Below, piece by piece: positions 16,937-25,880 of a DNA stretch of 64,000 nucleotides. The notes under the pieces were generated by a model that saw only the letters and a program-made list of their open reading frames with translations, had not been told where the DNA came from and did no database searches. This DNA is from Vicinamibacterales bacterium (GTDB lineage: Bacteria; Acidobacteriota; Vicinamibacteria; Vicinamibacterales; UBA2999), in NCBI GenBank assembly GCA_041659285.1, contig JBAZYO010000016.1:1-64000 (forward strand), in the 5' to 3' direction. A program made the translations under genes and the position numbers. Each line of letters opens with the position of its first letter. Position 1 is the stretch's first letter.

Positions 16937-18661
16937 ATGTTCGTCGAGCTCAAGCGCAGCCTCGTCCTCAAGACCGCGGTGCTCTTCGCGGTGGCCGCGC
17001 TCGTGCCGTTCGTGCTGGCAGCGTTGCTGCTGTTCCGGAGCGCCCGTAACACCTTGTACGACGAAGTGGTTCGCGGCCTGGACGCGCGCGTCGAGCTGAT
17101 GCGCGACAAACTCGACAACCGCCTGGTCACGCTTCGGGGCAATGCCGTGGCGTGGGCCGGCCTCGAGGTGATGACCGACCTGCTGGCCGACGACCTCGAC
17201 AAGCGCATCACCGTGGCCCTCGAAGGTCTCAAGCGGGACTACGCGCTTGATGGGGACATCTACGCCCTCACGCCGTCCGGCGTCGTCGTGGCGGCCAGCG
17301 CCCCTGGCGCCATCGGCCGCACCCTGGCCGGGCCACTGTCGACTCCGGCGCCCGGAGAAGTGGTGCCGGTGGCGTTGCGGGTGTCGCCATTCGACGGCCA
17401 GCGGGTCGTCGGCTTTGCGCTGCCGATTACGTCGCGCGCCGTCGAGGGACGTGCCATCGGCGTCCTGCTGATCGAGTACCACGTCCAGGACCTGGTGCGG
17501 ACGGTGCTGGCGGGCACTGTTCCGACCGCCGCGGTGGTGGATGAGGACGGCGTCGTCGTCGCGGCCACCGATTTCTGGGCGCCGGAACTCGAGCACACGC
17601 CGGCCGGCGTGCGCGAGGCCGGCCCGTTCATCGTCGCGGCGGCCAGGCAGCTTGGCGGCGGCGAGTTTCACGGCTTCGGCTGGACGGTGATCGGCGCGGC
17701 CGAGCGTGATGTGGTGCTCGCGCCGGTGACGCGCGTCGAGCGCGTCAGCCTGTTGGCGGGCATTGCCGGCATCACCCTGGTGGTGGTGCTGGTGGCGGCG
17801 GCGGCGGCCCGGGCCGTGCGGCCGCTGAAGGATGTCTCGCGGGCCGCCAACATCATTAGCCAGACCATGGACCTGTCGAACAAGGTCCCGCCGCAGGGCG
17901 ACGACGAGATCGGGCAGATGGCGACCTCGTTCAACCGCATGGTGGACGAGGTCAACCGTCACGTGGCGATGCTGCTTGAAGCCAACGTCGAGATGCTCGA
18001 AGTGCTGGGCAGCGCCATCGCCAAGCGCGACAGCGACACCAGCGTGCACAACTATCGCGTCACCCTGCTCGCGCTGGCCATGGCCGAGGCCGCCGGCCTG
18101 GATCGCGTGCGGCTGCAGGCGCTCGTCAAGGGCTCGTTTCTCCACGATGTCGGCAAGATCGGCATCAGCGACGCCATCCTGCTCAAGCCCGGCCGTCTCG
18201 ACCAGGCCGAGTTCGAGACCATGAAGACGCACGTGCTGCATGGCACCGACATCGTCAGCCGTTACGCGTGGCTCGGCGACGCGCTCGACATTGTCCGGCA
18301 CCATCACGAACGGGTGGACGGCCGCGGCTACCCCGATGGCCTCTCGGGCGCGCAGATCCCGGTGAGCGCCCGGATCTTCGCCATCGCCGACGTCTTCGAT
18401 GCGCTCACGTCGGAGCGACCCTACAAGAAGGCGCTGTCGTTCGACGAGGCCATGGGCATCATGGCCGCCGACCGCGGCACGCACTTCGATCCGGACCTGT
18501 TCGACTTGTTCGCCGGCCTGGCGCCGGCGCTCTACGCGCGGGTGTCGCGCGCGTCAACGGACGACCTGGTTGAGGAGTTGCGGCGAAAGATGCGCCGGTA
18601 TTTCTTCGCCGGCGCCGGCGAGCCCGGCCCTACGGCCCCTGAACGACCAGCAGCACCATGA
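16937..18661 (+). CDS. Membrane sensor HD-GYP phosphodiesterase
   Basis: Predicted c-di-GMP phosphodiesterase, 574 aa. Transmembrane helix at about 14-34, an extracytoplasmic sensor of about 230 residues (double Cache-like, with DGDIYALTPSGVVVAAS and VVDEDGVVVAATDFW), a second helix at about 272-294, HAMP (RAVRPLKDVSRAANIIS) and a C-terminal HD-GYP domain. Catalytic motifs are intact: HDVGKIG near residue 403 and HHHERVDGRGYP near 455-466, plus DVFDALTSERPYK. Together with the propeller cyclase at 0.8 kb it gives the window both synthesis and breakdown of c-di-GMP. Its end overlaps the convergent PBP-like gene by 32 bases. Confidence 0.93.
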   Translation: MFVELKRSLVLKTAVLFAVAALVPFVLAALLLFRSARNTLYDEVVRGLDARVELMRDKLDNRLVTLRGNAVAWAGLEVMTDLLADDLDKRITVALEGLKRDYALDGDIYALTPSGVVVAASAPGAIGRTLAGPLSTPAPGEVVPVALRVSPFDGQRVVGFALPITSRAVEGRAIGVLLIEYHVQDLVRTVLAGTVPTAAVVDEDGVVVAATDFWAPELEHTPAGVREAGPFIVAAARQLGGGEFHGFGWTVIGAAERDVVLAPVTRVERVSLLAGIAGITLVVVLVAAAAARAVRPLKDVSRAANIISQTMDLSNKVPPQGDDEIGQMATSFNRMVDEVNRHVAMLLEANVEMLEVLGSAIAKRDSDTSVHNYRVTLLALAMAEAAGLDRVRLQALVKGSFLHDVGKIGISDAILLKPGRLDQAEFETMKTHVLHGTDIVSRYAWLGDALDIVRHHHERVDGRGYPDGLSGAQIPVSARIFAIADVFDALTSERPYKKALSFDEAMGIMAADRGTHFDPDLFDLFAGLAPALYARVSRASTDDLVEELRRKMRRYFFAGAGEPGPTAPERPAAP

Positions 18662-19061
18662 GGTCCGGGTCGAGCTGGTCGCGACGGATGTAGCCGACCG
18701 CGCCGTCAACCTGGCGGACGAACGCCTTGACCGCTTCTTCGGATTCGAGCACCACCGGCGGGTTCACGCCCTTGAAGTGCTGCTCATTCCAATAGGCCAC
18801 CAGCTCGCGGCGCTCGCGGCGGAGTACGGCGCGGCTGAAGGCCTGGCGGGCGGCATGGTCGGGCGGCAGGTTCACGGGGACGATTCGGGATCCGTCCTTC
18901 CAGAACAGGCGCTCCTTCAGGAACACGCGCGCGGCGGTCCGTTCCGATACCGCCTCGCCCGGCGCCTTGCGGCTCACGAGCACGATGTCCGGCGCGGGCG
19001 CGGGCTGGAACCACCAGCCCCGCAGCAAGGCCATGAGCACTGCCGACGCGAACACGTTCAT
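18630..19061 (-). CDS. PstS-like phosphate-binding-fold protein
   Basis: 143 aa, with an N-terminal signal/anchor (MNVFASAVLMALLRGWW). The rest reads like the short PBP-like_2 proteins related to phosphate ABC transporter substrate-binding subunits: ARVFLKERLFWKDGSRIVPV, then the F..AVL...Y......F.G......... LES-E spacing and a C-terminal GAVGYIRRDQLDP. It is far shorter than a full PstS, so it contains only about one lobe. It lies 20 bases behind an outer-membrane barrel gene on the same strand, a pairing that suggests a joint envelope function such as anion uptake or sensing. Confidence 0.6.
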   Translation of the reverse strand: MNVFASAVLMALLRGWWFQPAPAPDIVLVSRKAPGEAVSERTAARVFLKERLFWKDGSRIVPVNLPPDHAARQAFSRAVLRRERRELVAYWNEQHFKGVNPPVVLESEEAVKAFVRQVDGAVGYIRRDQLDPDLMVLLVVQGP

Positions 19062-19080
19062 GAGCGTTCCCGGGACCGCA

Positions 19081-20136
19081 TCAGAACAGCACGCCGAAAC
19101 TGGCCAGCAGCTGGTTGCCTTTCGGGGCGTCGGTCGTGAGGAGCCGGCCGGAACGTCCCTGGAACTCCAGCTTGAAGGACATGGCCGGCAGCGGGCGGAA
19201 GAGCAACCCGGCGCTGGTGGCCGTGTAGGTGAGCTCGTCGCGGCTGTGCGCCCGCTCCTGCCGGCCGACGACGAACAGCCGATCGGTCAGCGCCACCACG
19301 CCCTGAAGATACGCGGCGTATTCGGCCCGCGCATCGCCGTCGATCGAGCGCACGCGGCCGGCCGTTGCCTCGCCGCGCAGTTCCAGCCGTCCGGTGCGCG
19401 CCACGAGATCGGCTCCCGAGAACGTCACCACGTCGCCGGTGTCGCGTTCGGTATAGCGGACGGCGGGGACGCCCACCTCCACGCGCCCCTGGCGCAGTCG
19501 CACGCGCCCGCCGACCATCCGTTCGGTTCGTCGATCACCCGTGCTGCGATCGATCGATGCGTTGTGCTGGACGAAGACGTTGTAGTCCACGTCGCGGTCG
19601 GCGGTGGCCCACGTGCCGAAGGCCTGGACGCCCGTGGTGAACGCCGGGAACGTGGCATAGCTGGCGACCGGGCGCGAGACCGTCCACGTCAGCGGGTCAG
19701 GGTGAATCTCGTTCCAGGTCCCGACCGGCGTCAGGAACTTGCCGGCCCTGACCTTGAAGGCGTCGCCGTGCAGGTAGTCAACGTAGAGGCGCTCGAGGTC
19801 GCTGTTGTTGGTGGCCTCGACTCGCCCGGCGCTGTCGATTTGCCAGAATTGGGTTTCCTCCGCCTCCATGAAGAAGCGCAACCGGGGACCAATATCGCCG
19901 AACACGAACAGGCTCGCGTCGTCGAAGGTGAGCGTCGCGCGCTCGTTCGACGGGTTTTCGAAGTCGATGGTGATGTAGCCGCCCAGCCGCATGCCGGAGT
20001 CGCCCAGCCGCAGGCCGCTGCCGAGGGTGTAGCCTTGCGGTGGCGAATCAGGCGGCGACTGCGCTGCCGCCGGCCGCGGCGCGACGAGGCCGATCAGGGC
20101 GAGGACAAACGCCGCGACGACTGGGGGTCGGTGCAT
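19081..20136 (-). CDS. Outer-membrane beta-barrel (porin-like) protein
   Basis: 351 aa. Signal peptide MHRPPVVAAFVLALIGLVAPRPAAAQ. Mature protein starts with GLRLGDSGMRLGGYITIDFE and alternates amphipathic strands with short turns, with FMEAEETQFWQID, YVDYLHGDAFKVRAGKFLTP (a phosphate-porin-type block) and a C-terminal phenylalanine (FGVLF), the outer-membrane insertion signal. The segment ExLYxDY..... KVRAGKFLTPVGTWNEIHPD is common in porins of uncharacterised selectivity. It is the first gene of a two-gene unit with the PBP-like protein. Confidence 0.77.
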   Translation of the reverse strand: MHRPPVVAAFVLALIGLVAPRPAAAQSPPDSPPQGYTLGSGLRLGDSGMRLGGYITIDFENPSNERATLTFDDASLFVFGDIGPRLRFFMEAEETQFWQIDSAGRVEATNNSDLERLYVDYLHGDAFKVRAGKFLTPVGTWNEIHPDPLTWTVSRPVASYATFPAFTTGVQAFGTWATADRDVDYNVFVQHNASIDRSTGDRRTERMVGGRVRLRQGRVEVGVPAVRYTERDTGDVVTFSGADLVARTGRLELRGEATAGRVRSIDGDARAEYAAYLQGVVALTDRLFVVGRQERAHSRDELTYTATSAGLLFRPLPAMSFKLEFQGRSGRLLTTDAPKGNQLLASFGVLF

Positions 20137-20145
20137 GTTTTCGCT

Positions 20146-20607
20146 CTAGGTCCATGGTAGCTCGACCGCGCCCCGGGCCTGGCGATCGGCGAGGTCCGGC
20201 AGGCCCGACACGAGCCTCAGCACATCCTCGGGCAGGTCGCGCGCGGACCACGTGCCGGAATCGACGCATGCCACGCGCACGAACCCTTCGGCGAGCAGCT
20301 GACCCGACTGGTCGTCGCGAATCTCGAATGCGTGATGCAGGCGGCGAGGGTTCTCGACCGTGGTGCTGATGCCGACGCGGACGATCTGGCCGGCGCGCGC
20401 CGGCGCGCGAAACTTCGAATGCACTTCGACGCGCGGCATGCCGAACTGGTGCGAGTCGAGCAGCGACTGCCGCGATCGCCCGAGCGACGCGAACAGCTCT
20501 TCTTCCGCGTCTTCGAACCAGCGCAGGAAGTTCGGGAACCAGACCACGCCGGCCGCGTCGGTGTCGGACCAGTGCACTTTCTTGCGAATCTGAAAGAACG
20601 ACGCCAT
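20146..20607 (-). CDS. Acyl-CoA thioesterase, hotdog fold (YbgC/4-hydroxybenzoyl-CoA thioesterase type)
   Basis: 153 aa single hotdog domain. The family start is clear: VHWSDTDAAGVVWFPNFLRW, with the catalytic aspartate in SDTDAAG, followed by FEDAEEELFASLG and EVHSKFRAPARAGQIVRVGI. It hydrolyses acyl-CoA thioesters; substrate range is not deducible. The porin gene starts 9 bases downstream on the same strand, so the three leftward genes may share a transcript. Confidence 0.88.
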   Translation of the reverse strand: MASFFQIRKKVHWSDTDAAGVVWFPNFLRWFEDAEEELFASLGRSRQSLLDSHQFGMPRVEVHSKFRAPARAGQIVRVGISTTVENPRRLHHAFEIRDDQSGQLLAEGFVRVACVDSGTWSARDLPEDVLRLVSGLPDLADRQARGAVELPWT

Positions 20608-20655
20608 GGCCGAAGTATAGGGCGCGAGTCCAGAACTTCAAACGGTCAAAGTCCT

Positions 20656-20679
20656 GAGTGCAGAGTAAGATCTGCACTC
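20656..20679. repeat. Perfect 9-bp inverted repeat before a methyltransferase gene
   Basis: GAGTGCAGA and TCTGCACTC around a GTAAGA spacer, ending 2 bases before ATG 20682. In RNA it would form a stable hairpin immediately at the start codon, so it may restrict initiation, or as DNA be an operator. No T run follows. Confidence 0.6.
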
Positions 20680-20681
20680 TG

Positions 20682-21449
20682 ATGGAAGGCTACGAGGGCT
20701 GGGACGACTACGCGCCGTTCTACGACTGGGAGAACGCGCAAACGGTGGGCCGGCGCGACATCGCGTTCTGGACGCGCATGGCGTCGGCGGCCAAGGGTCC
20801 CGTGCTCGAGCTGGGCTGCGGCACCGGGCGCGTGGCGCTGCCGGCGGCGCGCGGGGGCGCCACCATTGTCGGCATCGATCGATCGGCGCCGATGCTCGCG
20901 CGGGCGCGAACCCGCGTGAAGCGCGCGCGCCTGCAATCGCAGGTGCAGCTCGTGCGCGGCGACATCCGGCACCTGCCATTTCCCGACCGCACCTTCCCGC
21001 TCGTGATGGCGCCGTACGGCATCCTGCAGTCGCTCCTCGCGGAACGGGACCTGGCCAGGACCCTTGATGCCGTCACGCGGGTCCTGACGAAGAAAGGGAC
21101 GTTCGGCCTCGAACTGGTGGCCGACCTGCCGGCCTGGGACGAGTACTCGAAGCGGATCAGCATGCGGGGCAAGCGCGGGCCCAACGGCAAGCCGATTACC
21201 CTGATTGAGTCGGTCAGGCAGGACCGGGCCCGGCACATCACCCGCTTCGAGCAGGAGTTCATCGAGGGCCGCGGCAAGGCCGCGTCCCGGAAGAAATTCT
21301 CCCTCGCGTTCCGGACCCTGACGGTGCCGCAAATGGTGCGCCGGCTCGAAAAAGCGGGTCTTGAGGTGTCGGCGCTGCTGGGGGACTACCAGGGAGGCCC
21401 CTGGGACCTTCGCGCCGAAGTCTGGATCATCCTGGCCCGGCGGGGGTAA
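20682..21449 (+). CDS. Class I SAM-dependent methyltransferase
   Basis: 255 aa. Rossmann methyltransferase with motif I PVLELGCGTGRVALPAARGG, motif II TIVGIDRSAPML and motif IV region VMAPYGILQSLLAERDL. The N-terminus YEGWDDYAPFYDWENAQTVG is typical of small-molecule methyltransferases. ATG 20682 is chosen; a GTG at 20658 is possible but lies in the hairpin. It stands upstream of yebC with a 70-base gap. Substrate unknown. Confidence 0.84.
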   Translation: MEGYEGWDDYAPFYDWENAQTVGRRDIAFWTRMASAAKGPVLELGCGTGRVALPAARGGATIVGIDRSAPMLARARTRVKRARLQSQVQLVRGDIRHLPFPDRTFPLVMAPYGILQSLLAERDLARTLDAVTRVLTKKGTFGLELVADLPAWDEYSKRISMRGKRGPNGKPITLIESVRQDRARHITRFEQEFIEGRGKAASRKKFSLAFRTLTVPQMVRRLEKAGLEVSALLGDYQGGPWDLRAEVWIILARRG

Positions 21450-21519
21450 AATACGCGTTTCCACCGGTATCACGGGCTAGCCTCCAGGCTCTCCCCCACT
21501 GGCATTTAGGAGTTTCCGC

Positions 21520-22269
21520 ATGTCCGGCCATTCCAAGTGGCACACGATTAAGCACAAGAAGGGCGCAGCCGACGCCAAGCGCGGCAAGATTTTCACGCGC
21601 CTGATCAAGGAACTCACCGTGGCTGCGCGCGGCGGCGGCGGCGATCCCGGCATGAACCCGCGTTTGCGGAGCATCATCGCGGCGGCCAAAGAAGTGAACA
21701 TGCCGGCCGACAACATCAAGAAGGCGATTCAGCGCGGCACGGGAGAACTGCCGGGCGTCATCTATGACGAGATCACGTACGAGGCGTATGGCCCCGGCGG
21801 GTCGGCGCTCATCATCGAAACGTTGACCGACAACAAGAACCGGACGGTCGGCGAGCTGCGCCACATGCTCGAGAAGCACGCCGGCAACCTCGGCGCCACC
21901 AACTCGGTGGCGTGGATGTTCACCAAGAAGGGCCACATCGTCGTCGAAAAGACCAAGGCCGACGAGGAAAAGCTCCTGACCGTGACCCTCGAAGCCGGCG
22001 CCGATGACGTGCAGGACGATGGCGACAGCTGGGAAGTGCTGAGCGACCCGGCGGCCTTCGAAGCCGTGCGCGACGCGGTCAAGGGGATGGGCATCGAGCC
22101 GGCCAGCGCGCAGGTGGCGATGCTGCCGCAGAACTACGTGAAGCTCACTGGCACGCCCGCCAGCCAGATGATCCGGCTGATGGACGCGCTCGACGACCAC
22201 GAAGACGTCAAGCAGGTGTGGTCGAACTTCGACATCGAGGAGAAGGAGATCGAGGCGTCGCTGGCGTGA
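21520..22269 (+). CDS. yebC: YebC/PmpR family transcriptional regulator or translation factor
   Basis: 249 aa, canonical: MSGHSKWHTIKHKKGAADAK, IKKAIQRGTGEL, YEAYGPGGSALIIETLTDNK, ATNSVAWMFTKKG. The three-domain YebC fold is complete. A TTTAGGAG ribosome-binding site precedes ATG 21520. Family members were described as DNA-binding regulators; recent work in several bacteria links them to relief of ribosome stalling at proline-rich runs. Its stop overlaps ruvC by 4 bases, the usual yebC-ruvC context. Confidence 0.97.
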   Translation: MSGHSKWHTIKHKKGAADAKRGKIFTRLIKELTVAARGGGGDPGMNPRLRSIIAAAKEVNMPADNIKKAIQRGTGELPGVIYDEITYEAYGPGGSALIIETLTDNKNRTVGELRHMLEKHAGNLGATNSVAWMFTKKGHIVVEKTKADEEKLLTVTLEAGADDVQDDGDSWEVLSDPAAFEAVRDAVKGMGIEPASAQVAMLPQNYVKLTGTPASQMIRLMDALDDHEDVKQVWSNFDIEEKEIEASLA

Positions 22270-22820
22270 GAGTGTTTGGCATCGATCCCGGCTCCCAGCG
22301 CACGGGCTATGGCTGTGTCGACAGCGATGGCCGGCGCCACCAGCTGGTGTCATGCGGCGCCATACGCGCCGGGGTTGCCGCCACGTTTCCCGAGCAGCTG
22401 TCCCTGATCTACCGCGAGCTGAGCGCGCTCATCGCCGAGCACCGTCCCGAGTGCGTGGCCATCGAGAACATCTTTCATGCCGTGAACGCGCGCAGTGCCC
22501 TGAAGCTGGGGCACGCGCGCGGCGTCGCCATGCTGGCGGCGACCGAGGCGGGCGTGACTGTCGTCGAGTACACCCCGGCCGAGGTCAAGCGCGCGGTGGT
22601 GGGGTACGGCCGCGCCGAGAAGCCGCAAGTCGCGCAGATGGTGAAGTTGTTGCTGGGTCTCGACGAGGTGCCGACACCCCACGATGCCGCGGACGCGCTG
22701 GCGGTGGCGATTTGCCACCTGCACGGCGGCAAGGGCACGCCGAAAGGCAGGCCGGCTAAGGGCGGCAAGGCGGCGACCAGCTGGCGGCACTACCAGCCGG
22801 CGGCGCGGGCGGCGCGATGA
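22266..22820 (+). CDS. ruvC: Crossover junction endodeoxyribonuclease RuvC
   Basis: Holliday-junction resolvase, 184 aa. Catalytic acids visible: Asp7 in FGIDPGSQRTGYG, Glu67 in VAIENIFHA, and Asp140/Asp143 in PHDAADALAVAICH. GTG 22266 overlaps the yebC stop (GTGA) and its own stop overlaps ruvA (ATGA), so the cluster is translationally coupled. The C-terminal 30 residues are a basic Gly/Lys-rich tail, a little longer than in E. coli. Confidence 0.97.
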   Translation: MRVFGIDPGSQRTGYGCVDSDGRRHQLVSCGAIRAGVAATFPEQLSLIYRELSALIAEHRPECVAIENIFHAVNARSALKLGHARGVAMLAATEAGVTVVEYTPAEVKRAVVGYGRAEKPQVAQMVKLLLGLDEVPTPHDAADALAVAICHLHGGKGTPKGRPAKGGKAATSWRHYQPAARAAR

Positions 22821-23410
22821 TCGCGCATCTTCGCGGGCGCGTCTTCGAGAAGCACCCGAACCGCCTGATTGTTGACGTGACCGGCGTCGGCTACGACGTG
22901 CTGGTGCCGCTGTCCACGTTCTACACGTGCGGTGATCCGGGCGCGGAGATCTCGCTGCGCATCCACACCCACGTGCGCGAGGACCAGCTGGCGCTGTATG
23001 GATTTGCCACCCCGCTCGAGCTGGCGATGTTCGAGCGCCTGATTGCGGTGAGTGGCATCGGGCCGAAGCTGGCGCTCGCCGTGCTGTCGGGCATCGAGCC
23101 GCGGGACCTCGCCGGCGCGATCCTCCGCAACGACCTGGCGCGCCTCACCGCGATCCCGGGCGTCGGCAAGAAGACGGCCGAGCGCATGTGCGTGGAGCTG
23201 CGCGATCGGCTGCCGAAGACCATCGACGCCGCGGGCGCGGCGCCGGCCCCGGCCGACGCGCTGCGCGACGACCTGGTGTCGGCGCTGATCAATCTCGGCT
23301 ACCATCGGCAGGCGATCGACAAGACGATCGAGACACTGTTGTCCACCGCCACCGCGCCGCGCTTCGAAGACGTCCTGCGGGCCGCGCTCAAGGACCTGTC
23401 ACGTGCATAG
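22817..23410 (+). CDS. ruvA: Holliday junction DNA helicase subunit RuvA
   Basis: 197 aa. N-terminal OB fold (MIAHLRGRVFEKHPNRLIVD, VPLSTFYTC), two helix-hairpin-helix motifs (VSGIGPKLALAVLSG and IPGVGKKTAERMCVELRD) and a C-terminal domain III that binds RuvB (DDLVSALINLGYHRQAIDK). All domains are complete. It overlaps ruvC by 4 bases, and ruvB follows after 15. Confidence 0.97.
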   Translation: MIAHLRGRVFEKHPNRLIVDVTGVGYDVLVPLSTFYTCGDPGAEISLRIHTHVREDQLALYGFATPLELAMFERLIAVSGIGPKLALAVLSGIEPRDLAGAILRNDLARLTAIPGVGKKTAERMCVELRDRLPKTIDAAGAAPAPADALRDDLVSALINLGYHRQAIDKTIETLLSTATAPRFEDVLRAALKDLSRA

Positions 23411-23425
23411 CGTGGTCGCCACGGC

Positions 23426-24439
23426 ATGACCGATCCGCGCCTGATGACGCCGTCGCGCGTGGACGACGACGCGCAAGACGAAGCCGGCCTGCGCCCGCGC
23501 CGCCTGGACGAATACATCGGCCAGGATCGCGTGCGCGAGCAGTTGCACGTGTCGATCACGGCGGCCCGCCAGCGCGGCGAGCATCTCGATCACACGCTGC
23601 TGTACGGCCCGCCCGGCCTCGGCAAGACCACGCTCGCCTACGTGATCGCCAACGAGTTGGGCACGGCGATCCGGACCACGTCGGGGCCGGTGATCGAGAA
23701 GCCGGGCGACCTGGCCGGCATCCTGTCGAACCTGCAGCCGCGCGAGGTCCTGTTCATCGACGAGATCCACCGGATGTCGCCGGCGATCGAAGAGATCCTG
23801 TATCCGGCGATGGAAGACTTCGAGCTCGACATCGTGATTGGCCAGGGGCCCGGCGCCCGCTCGGTCAAGGTGCCGGTGGAGCCGTTCACGCTGATTGGCG
23901 CGACGACGCGGGCCGGCCTGCTGACCTCGCCGCTGCGGGCGCGCTTCGGCATCGTGCACCGGCTGGACTTCTACGACGCGCGCGACATCGAGGAGATCGT
24001 CCGCCGGTCGGCGCGCATCCTCAACGTGCCGATGGACGACGCGGCGGCGGCCGAGATTGCCGGCCGCTCGCGCGGCACCCCGCGCATCGTCAACCGGCTG
24101 CTGCGGCGCGTGCGCGACTACGCGCAGGTGCGGGCCGACGGCCGCATCACGGTGGACGTGGCGCGCGCGGCGATGGCGCTGCTCGACGTCGATCAGTACG
24201 GGTTCGACGAGAGCGATCGGCGTCTGGTGTTGACGATCATCGAGAAGTTCAACGGCGGCCCGGTGGGGTTGGGCAGCCTGGCGGCGGCGCTCAGTGAAGA
24301 AGCCGACGCCATCGAAGACATGTACGAGCCGTATCTGATCCAGATCGGCTTCCTGGAACGCACACCGCGCGGACGTGTCGCCACGGCCCGCGCTTACGAA
24401 TACTTCGGGCGCACCATGCCCGGGAGGGGGTTGTTTTGA
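23426..24439 (+). CDS. ruvB: Holliday junction branch migration ATPase RuvB
   Basis: 337 aa AAA+ motor. Walker A GPPGLGKTT at 61-69, Walker B FIDEIHR, sensor 1 IGATTRAG, arginine finger region TSPLRARFGI, sensor 2 RGTPRIVNRLLRRVRD and winged-helix C-terminus EEADAIEDMYEPYLIQIGF...RTPRGR. Its stop overlaps the TTG start of fabH (TTGA). Confidence 0.98.
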   Translation: MTDPRLMTPSRVDDDAQDEAGLRPRRLDEYIGQDRVREQLHVSITAARQRGEHLDHTLLYGPPGLGKTTLAYVIANELGTAIRTTSGPVIEKPGDLAGILSNLQPREVLFIDEIHRMSPAIEEILYPAMEDFELDIVIGQGPGARSVKVPVEPFTLIGATTRAGLLTSPLRARFGIVHRLDFYDARDIEEIVRRSARILNVPMDDAAAAEIAGRSRGTPRIVNRLLRRVRDYAQVRADGRITVDVARAAMALLDVDQYGFDESDRRLVLTIIEKFNGGPVGLGSLAAALSEEADAIEDMYEPYLIQIGFLERTPRGRVATARAYEYFGRTMPGRGLF

Positions 24440-25431
24440 ACGTCCGCCGAGTCGAAATCAAGAGCCTGGCCACCTACGTGCCGCCGCGCCTGCTGACCAA
24501 CGCCGACCTCGAGAAGATGGTCGACACCACCGACGAGTGGATCATGCAGCGCACCGGCATCCGCCAGCGTCACATCGTTGATCCGGGCGTGGCGACGAGC
24601 GACCTCGCCGCGGAAGCGGCGAAGGAGGCGATCAAGCGGGCGGGCCTCAAGCCGGAGGACATCGACCTGATCATCGTCGGCACGGTGACGCCCGACATGC
24701 TGTTCCCCAGTACCGCGTGCCTGGTGCAGCACAAGATTGGGGCGACGAACGCATGGGGCTTCGACCTGTCGGCGGCCTGCTCGGCGTTTACCTATTCGCT
24801 GACCGTCGGCAGCCAGCTGGTCGCCGCCGGCGGCGTCAAGAACGCCCTGGTGATCGGCGCCGATGTCATGTCGAGCATCATCGACTACACCGATCGCGCG
24901 ACCTGCGTGCTGTTCGGGGACGGCGCCGGCGCCGTCGTGCTGGCGCCGTCGTCCGATACCAACGTCGGCATTCTCGACTTCGAGCACATGATCGACGGCG
25001 CTGGCGGTTCCGCCTTGTACATGCCGGCGGGCGGCAGCCGCATGCCGGCATCGCACGAGACGGTGGACAAGCGGTTGCACTACGTGAAGCAGGACGGCCA
25101 GGCGGTGTTCAAGTTCGCCGTGCGCAAAACCGGTGAGGTTTGCGAGCGGCTGCTGAAGCGCAACAACCTCACCGGCCACGACCTCGATCTGTTCGTGTCG
25201 CACCAGGCCAACAAGCGCATCATCATGTCGGTCGCCGAACGCATCGGCATGCCCGACGAGAAGGTCGTGATCAACATCGATCGCTTCGGCAACACGACGG
25301 CCGCCACCATTCCGCTCGCGCTGAACGACGCGGTGGAAAGCGGACGCTTGAAGAAAGGCCACCTGATCATGCTCACGTCGGTGGGCGCCGGCTTCACCGT
25401 GGGATCCCTGCTTGTTCGGTGGGGTTTATAG
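24436..25431 (+). CDS. fabH: 3-oxoacyl-ACP synthase III (KAS III)
   Basis: Initiates fatty-acid synthesis by condensing acetyl-CoA with malonyl-ACP. The Cys-His-Asn triad is at Cys115 (LSAACSAF), His256 (VSHQANKRI) and Asn286 (RFGNTTAATIP). Also GDGAGAVVL and the C-terminal GAGFTVGSLLVRW. 331 aa, normal. A TTG start overlaps the ruvB stop; upstream GGAGGGGG is a good ribosome-binding site. Placement right behind ruvB rather than with plsX/fabD is unusual, and the enzyme may feed a specialised pathway; that is inference. Confidence 0.93.
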   Translation: MNVRRVEIKSLATYVPPRLLTNADLEKMVDTTDEWIMQRTGIRQRHIVDPGVATSDLAAEAAKEAIKRAGLKPEDIDLIIVGTVTPDMLFPSTACLVQHKIGATNAWGFDLSAACSAFTYSLTVGSQLVAAGGVKNALVIGADVMSSIIDYTDRATCVLFGDGAGAVVLAPSSDTNVGILDFEHMIDGAGGSALYMPAGGSRMPASHETVDKRLHYVKQDGQAVFKFAVRKTGEVCERLLKRNNLTGHDLDLFVSHQANKRIIMSVAERIGMPDEKVVINIDRFGNTTAATIPLALNDAVESGRLKKGHLIMLTSVGAGFTVGSLLVRWGL

Positions 25432-25880
25432 GGTTGCACGAAATCGTGGGTGTGCCATTGCGGTACAACGATCGCCGGGAAGCGCCGAAAGGCGGCACGT
25501 AACCGCCTCACTCGCAATGCTTTGACGGTTGTGTCGTATTCTGGCACTCCGTAAATCGGCCTGATCCATATAGGGACAGTGCGCTGTAAGTAGTTTATTG
25601 GTGGGATGTTATCGGCTACAGGCATCCCAAAGGCGCAGCGCATTGCCCTTTATCGGGACATCGTCGGCAAGCACGGCAAGTGCCTATGCACGAACATTAA
25701 AGTTCTTCGTGTCGTATAGGGCGCCATGTTGCCCCCAGGTTGAGGGTGCGTTCCAGGTGTGGCTCGCGCTTTGCTAAACAGGTTTACTGATGACCTGCCT
25801 CTCTATATCCGCCGTGAGATTCGGTGGAAATACCCAGGCCGAATCGGTAAGCTGGTTGTGCTCATAACCTTGGGAACTTG
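25432..25880. other. 449-bp non-coding leader upstream of the S8 protease
   Basis: No coding frame with codon bias is visible on either strand. The base composition is lower in GC than the flanking genes, with TATA-like stretches (CCATATAGGGACAG, CTCTATATCC). A small hairpin CGCC-GAAA-GGCG lies about 50 bases after fabH, without a T run. TTGACG occurs near 25522 but has no well-spaced -10. I do not recognise a known riboswitch. It probably holds the promoter and a long 5' leader for the protease-GNAT unit. Confidence 0.5.

Noticed and set aside
25432..25880. Possible c-di-GMP riboswitch in the protease leader
   Set aside because: I searched by eye for GEMM-type core sequences and tetraloop receptor pieces and found none that fit.
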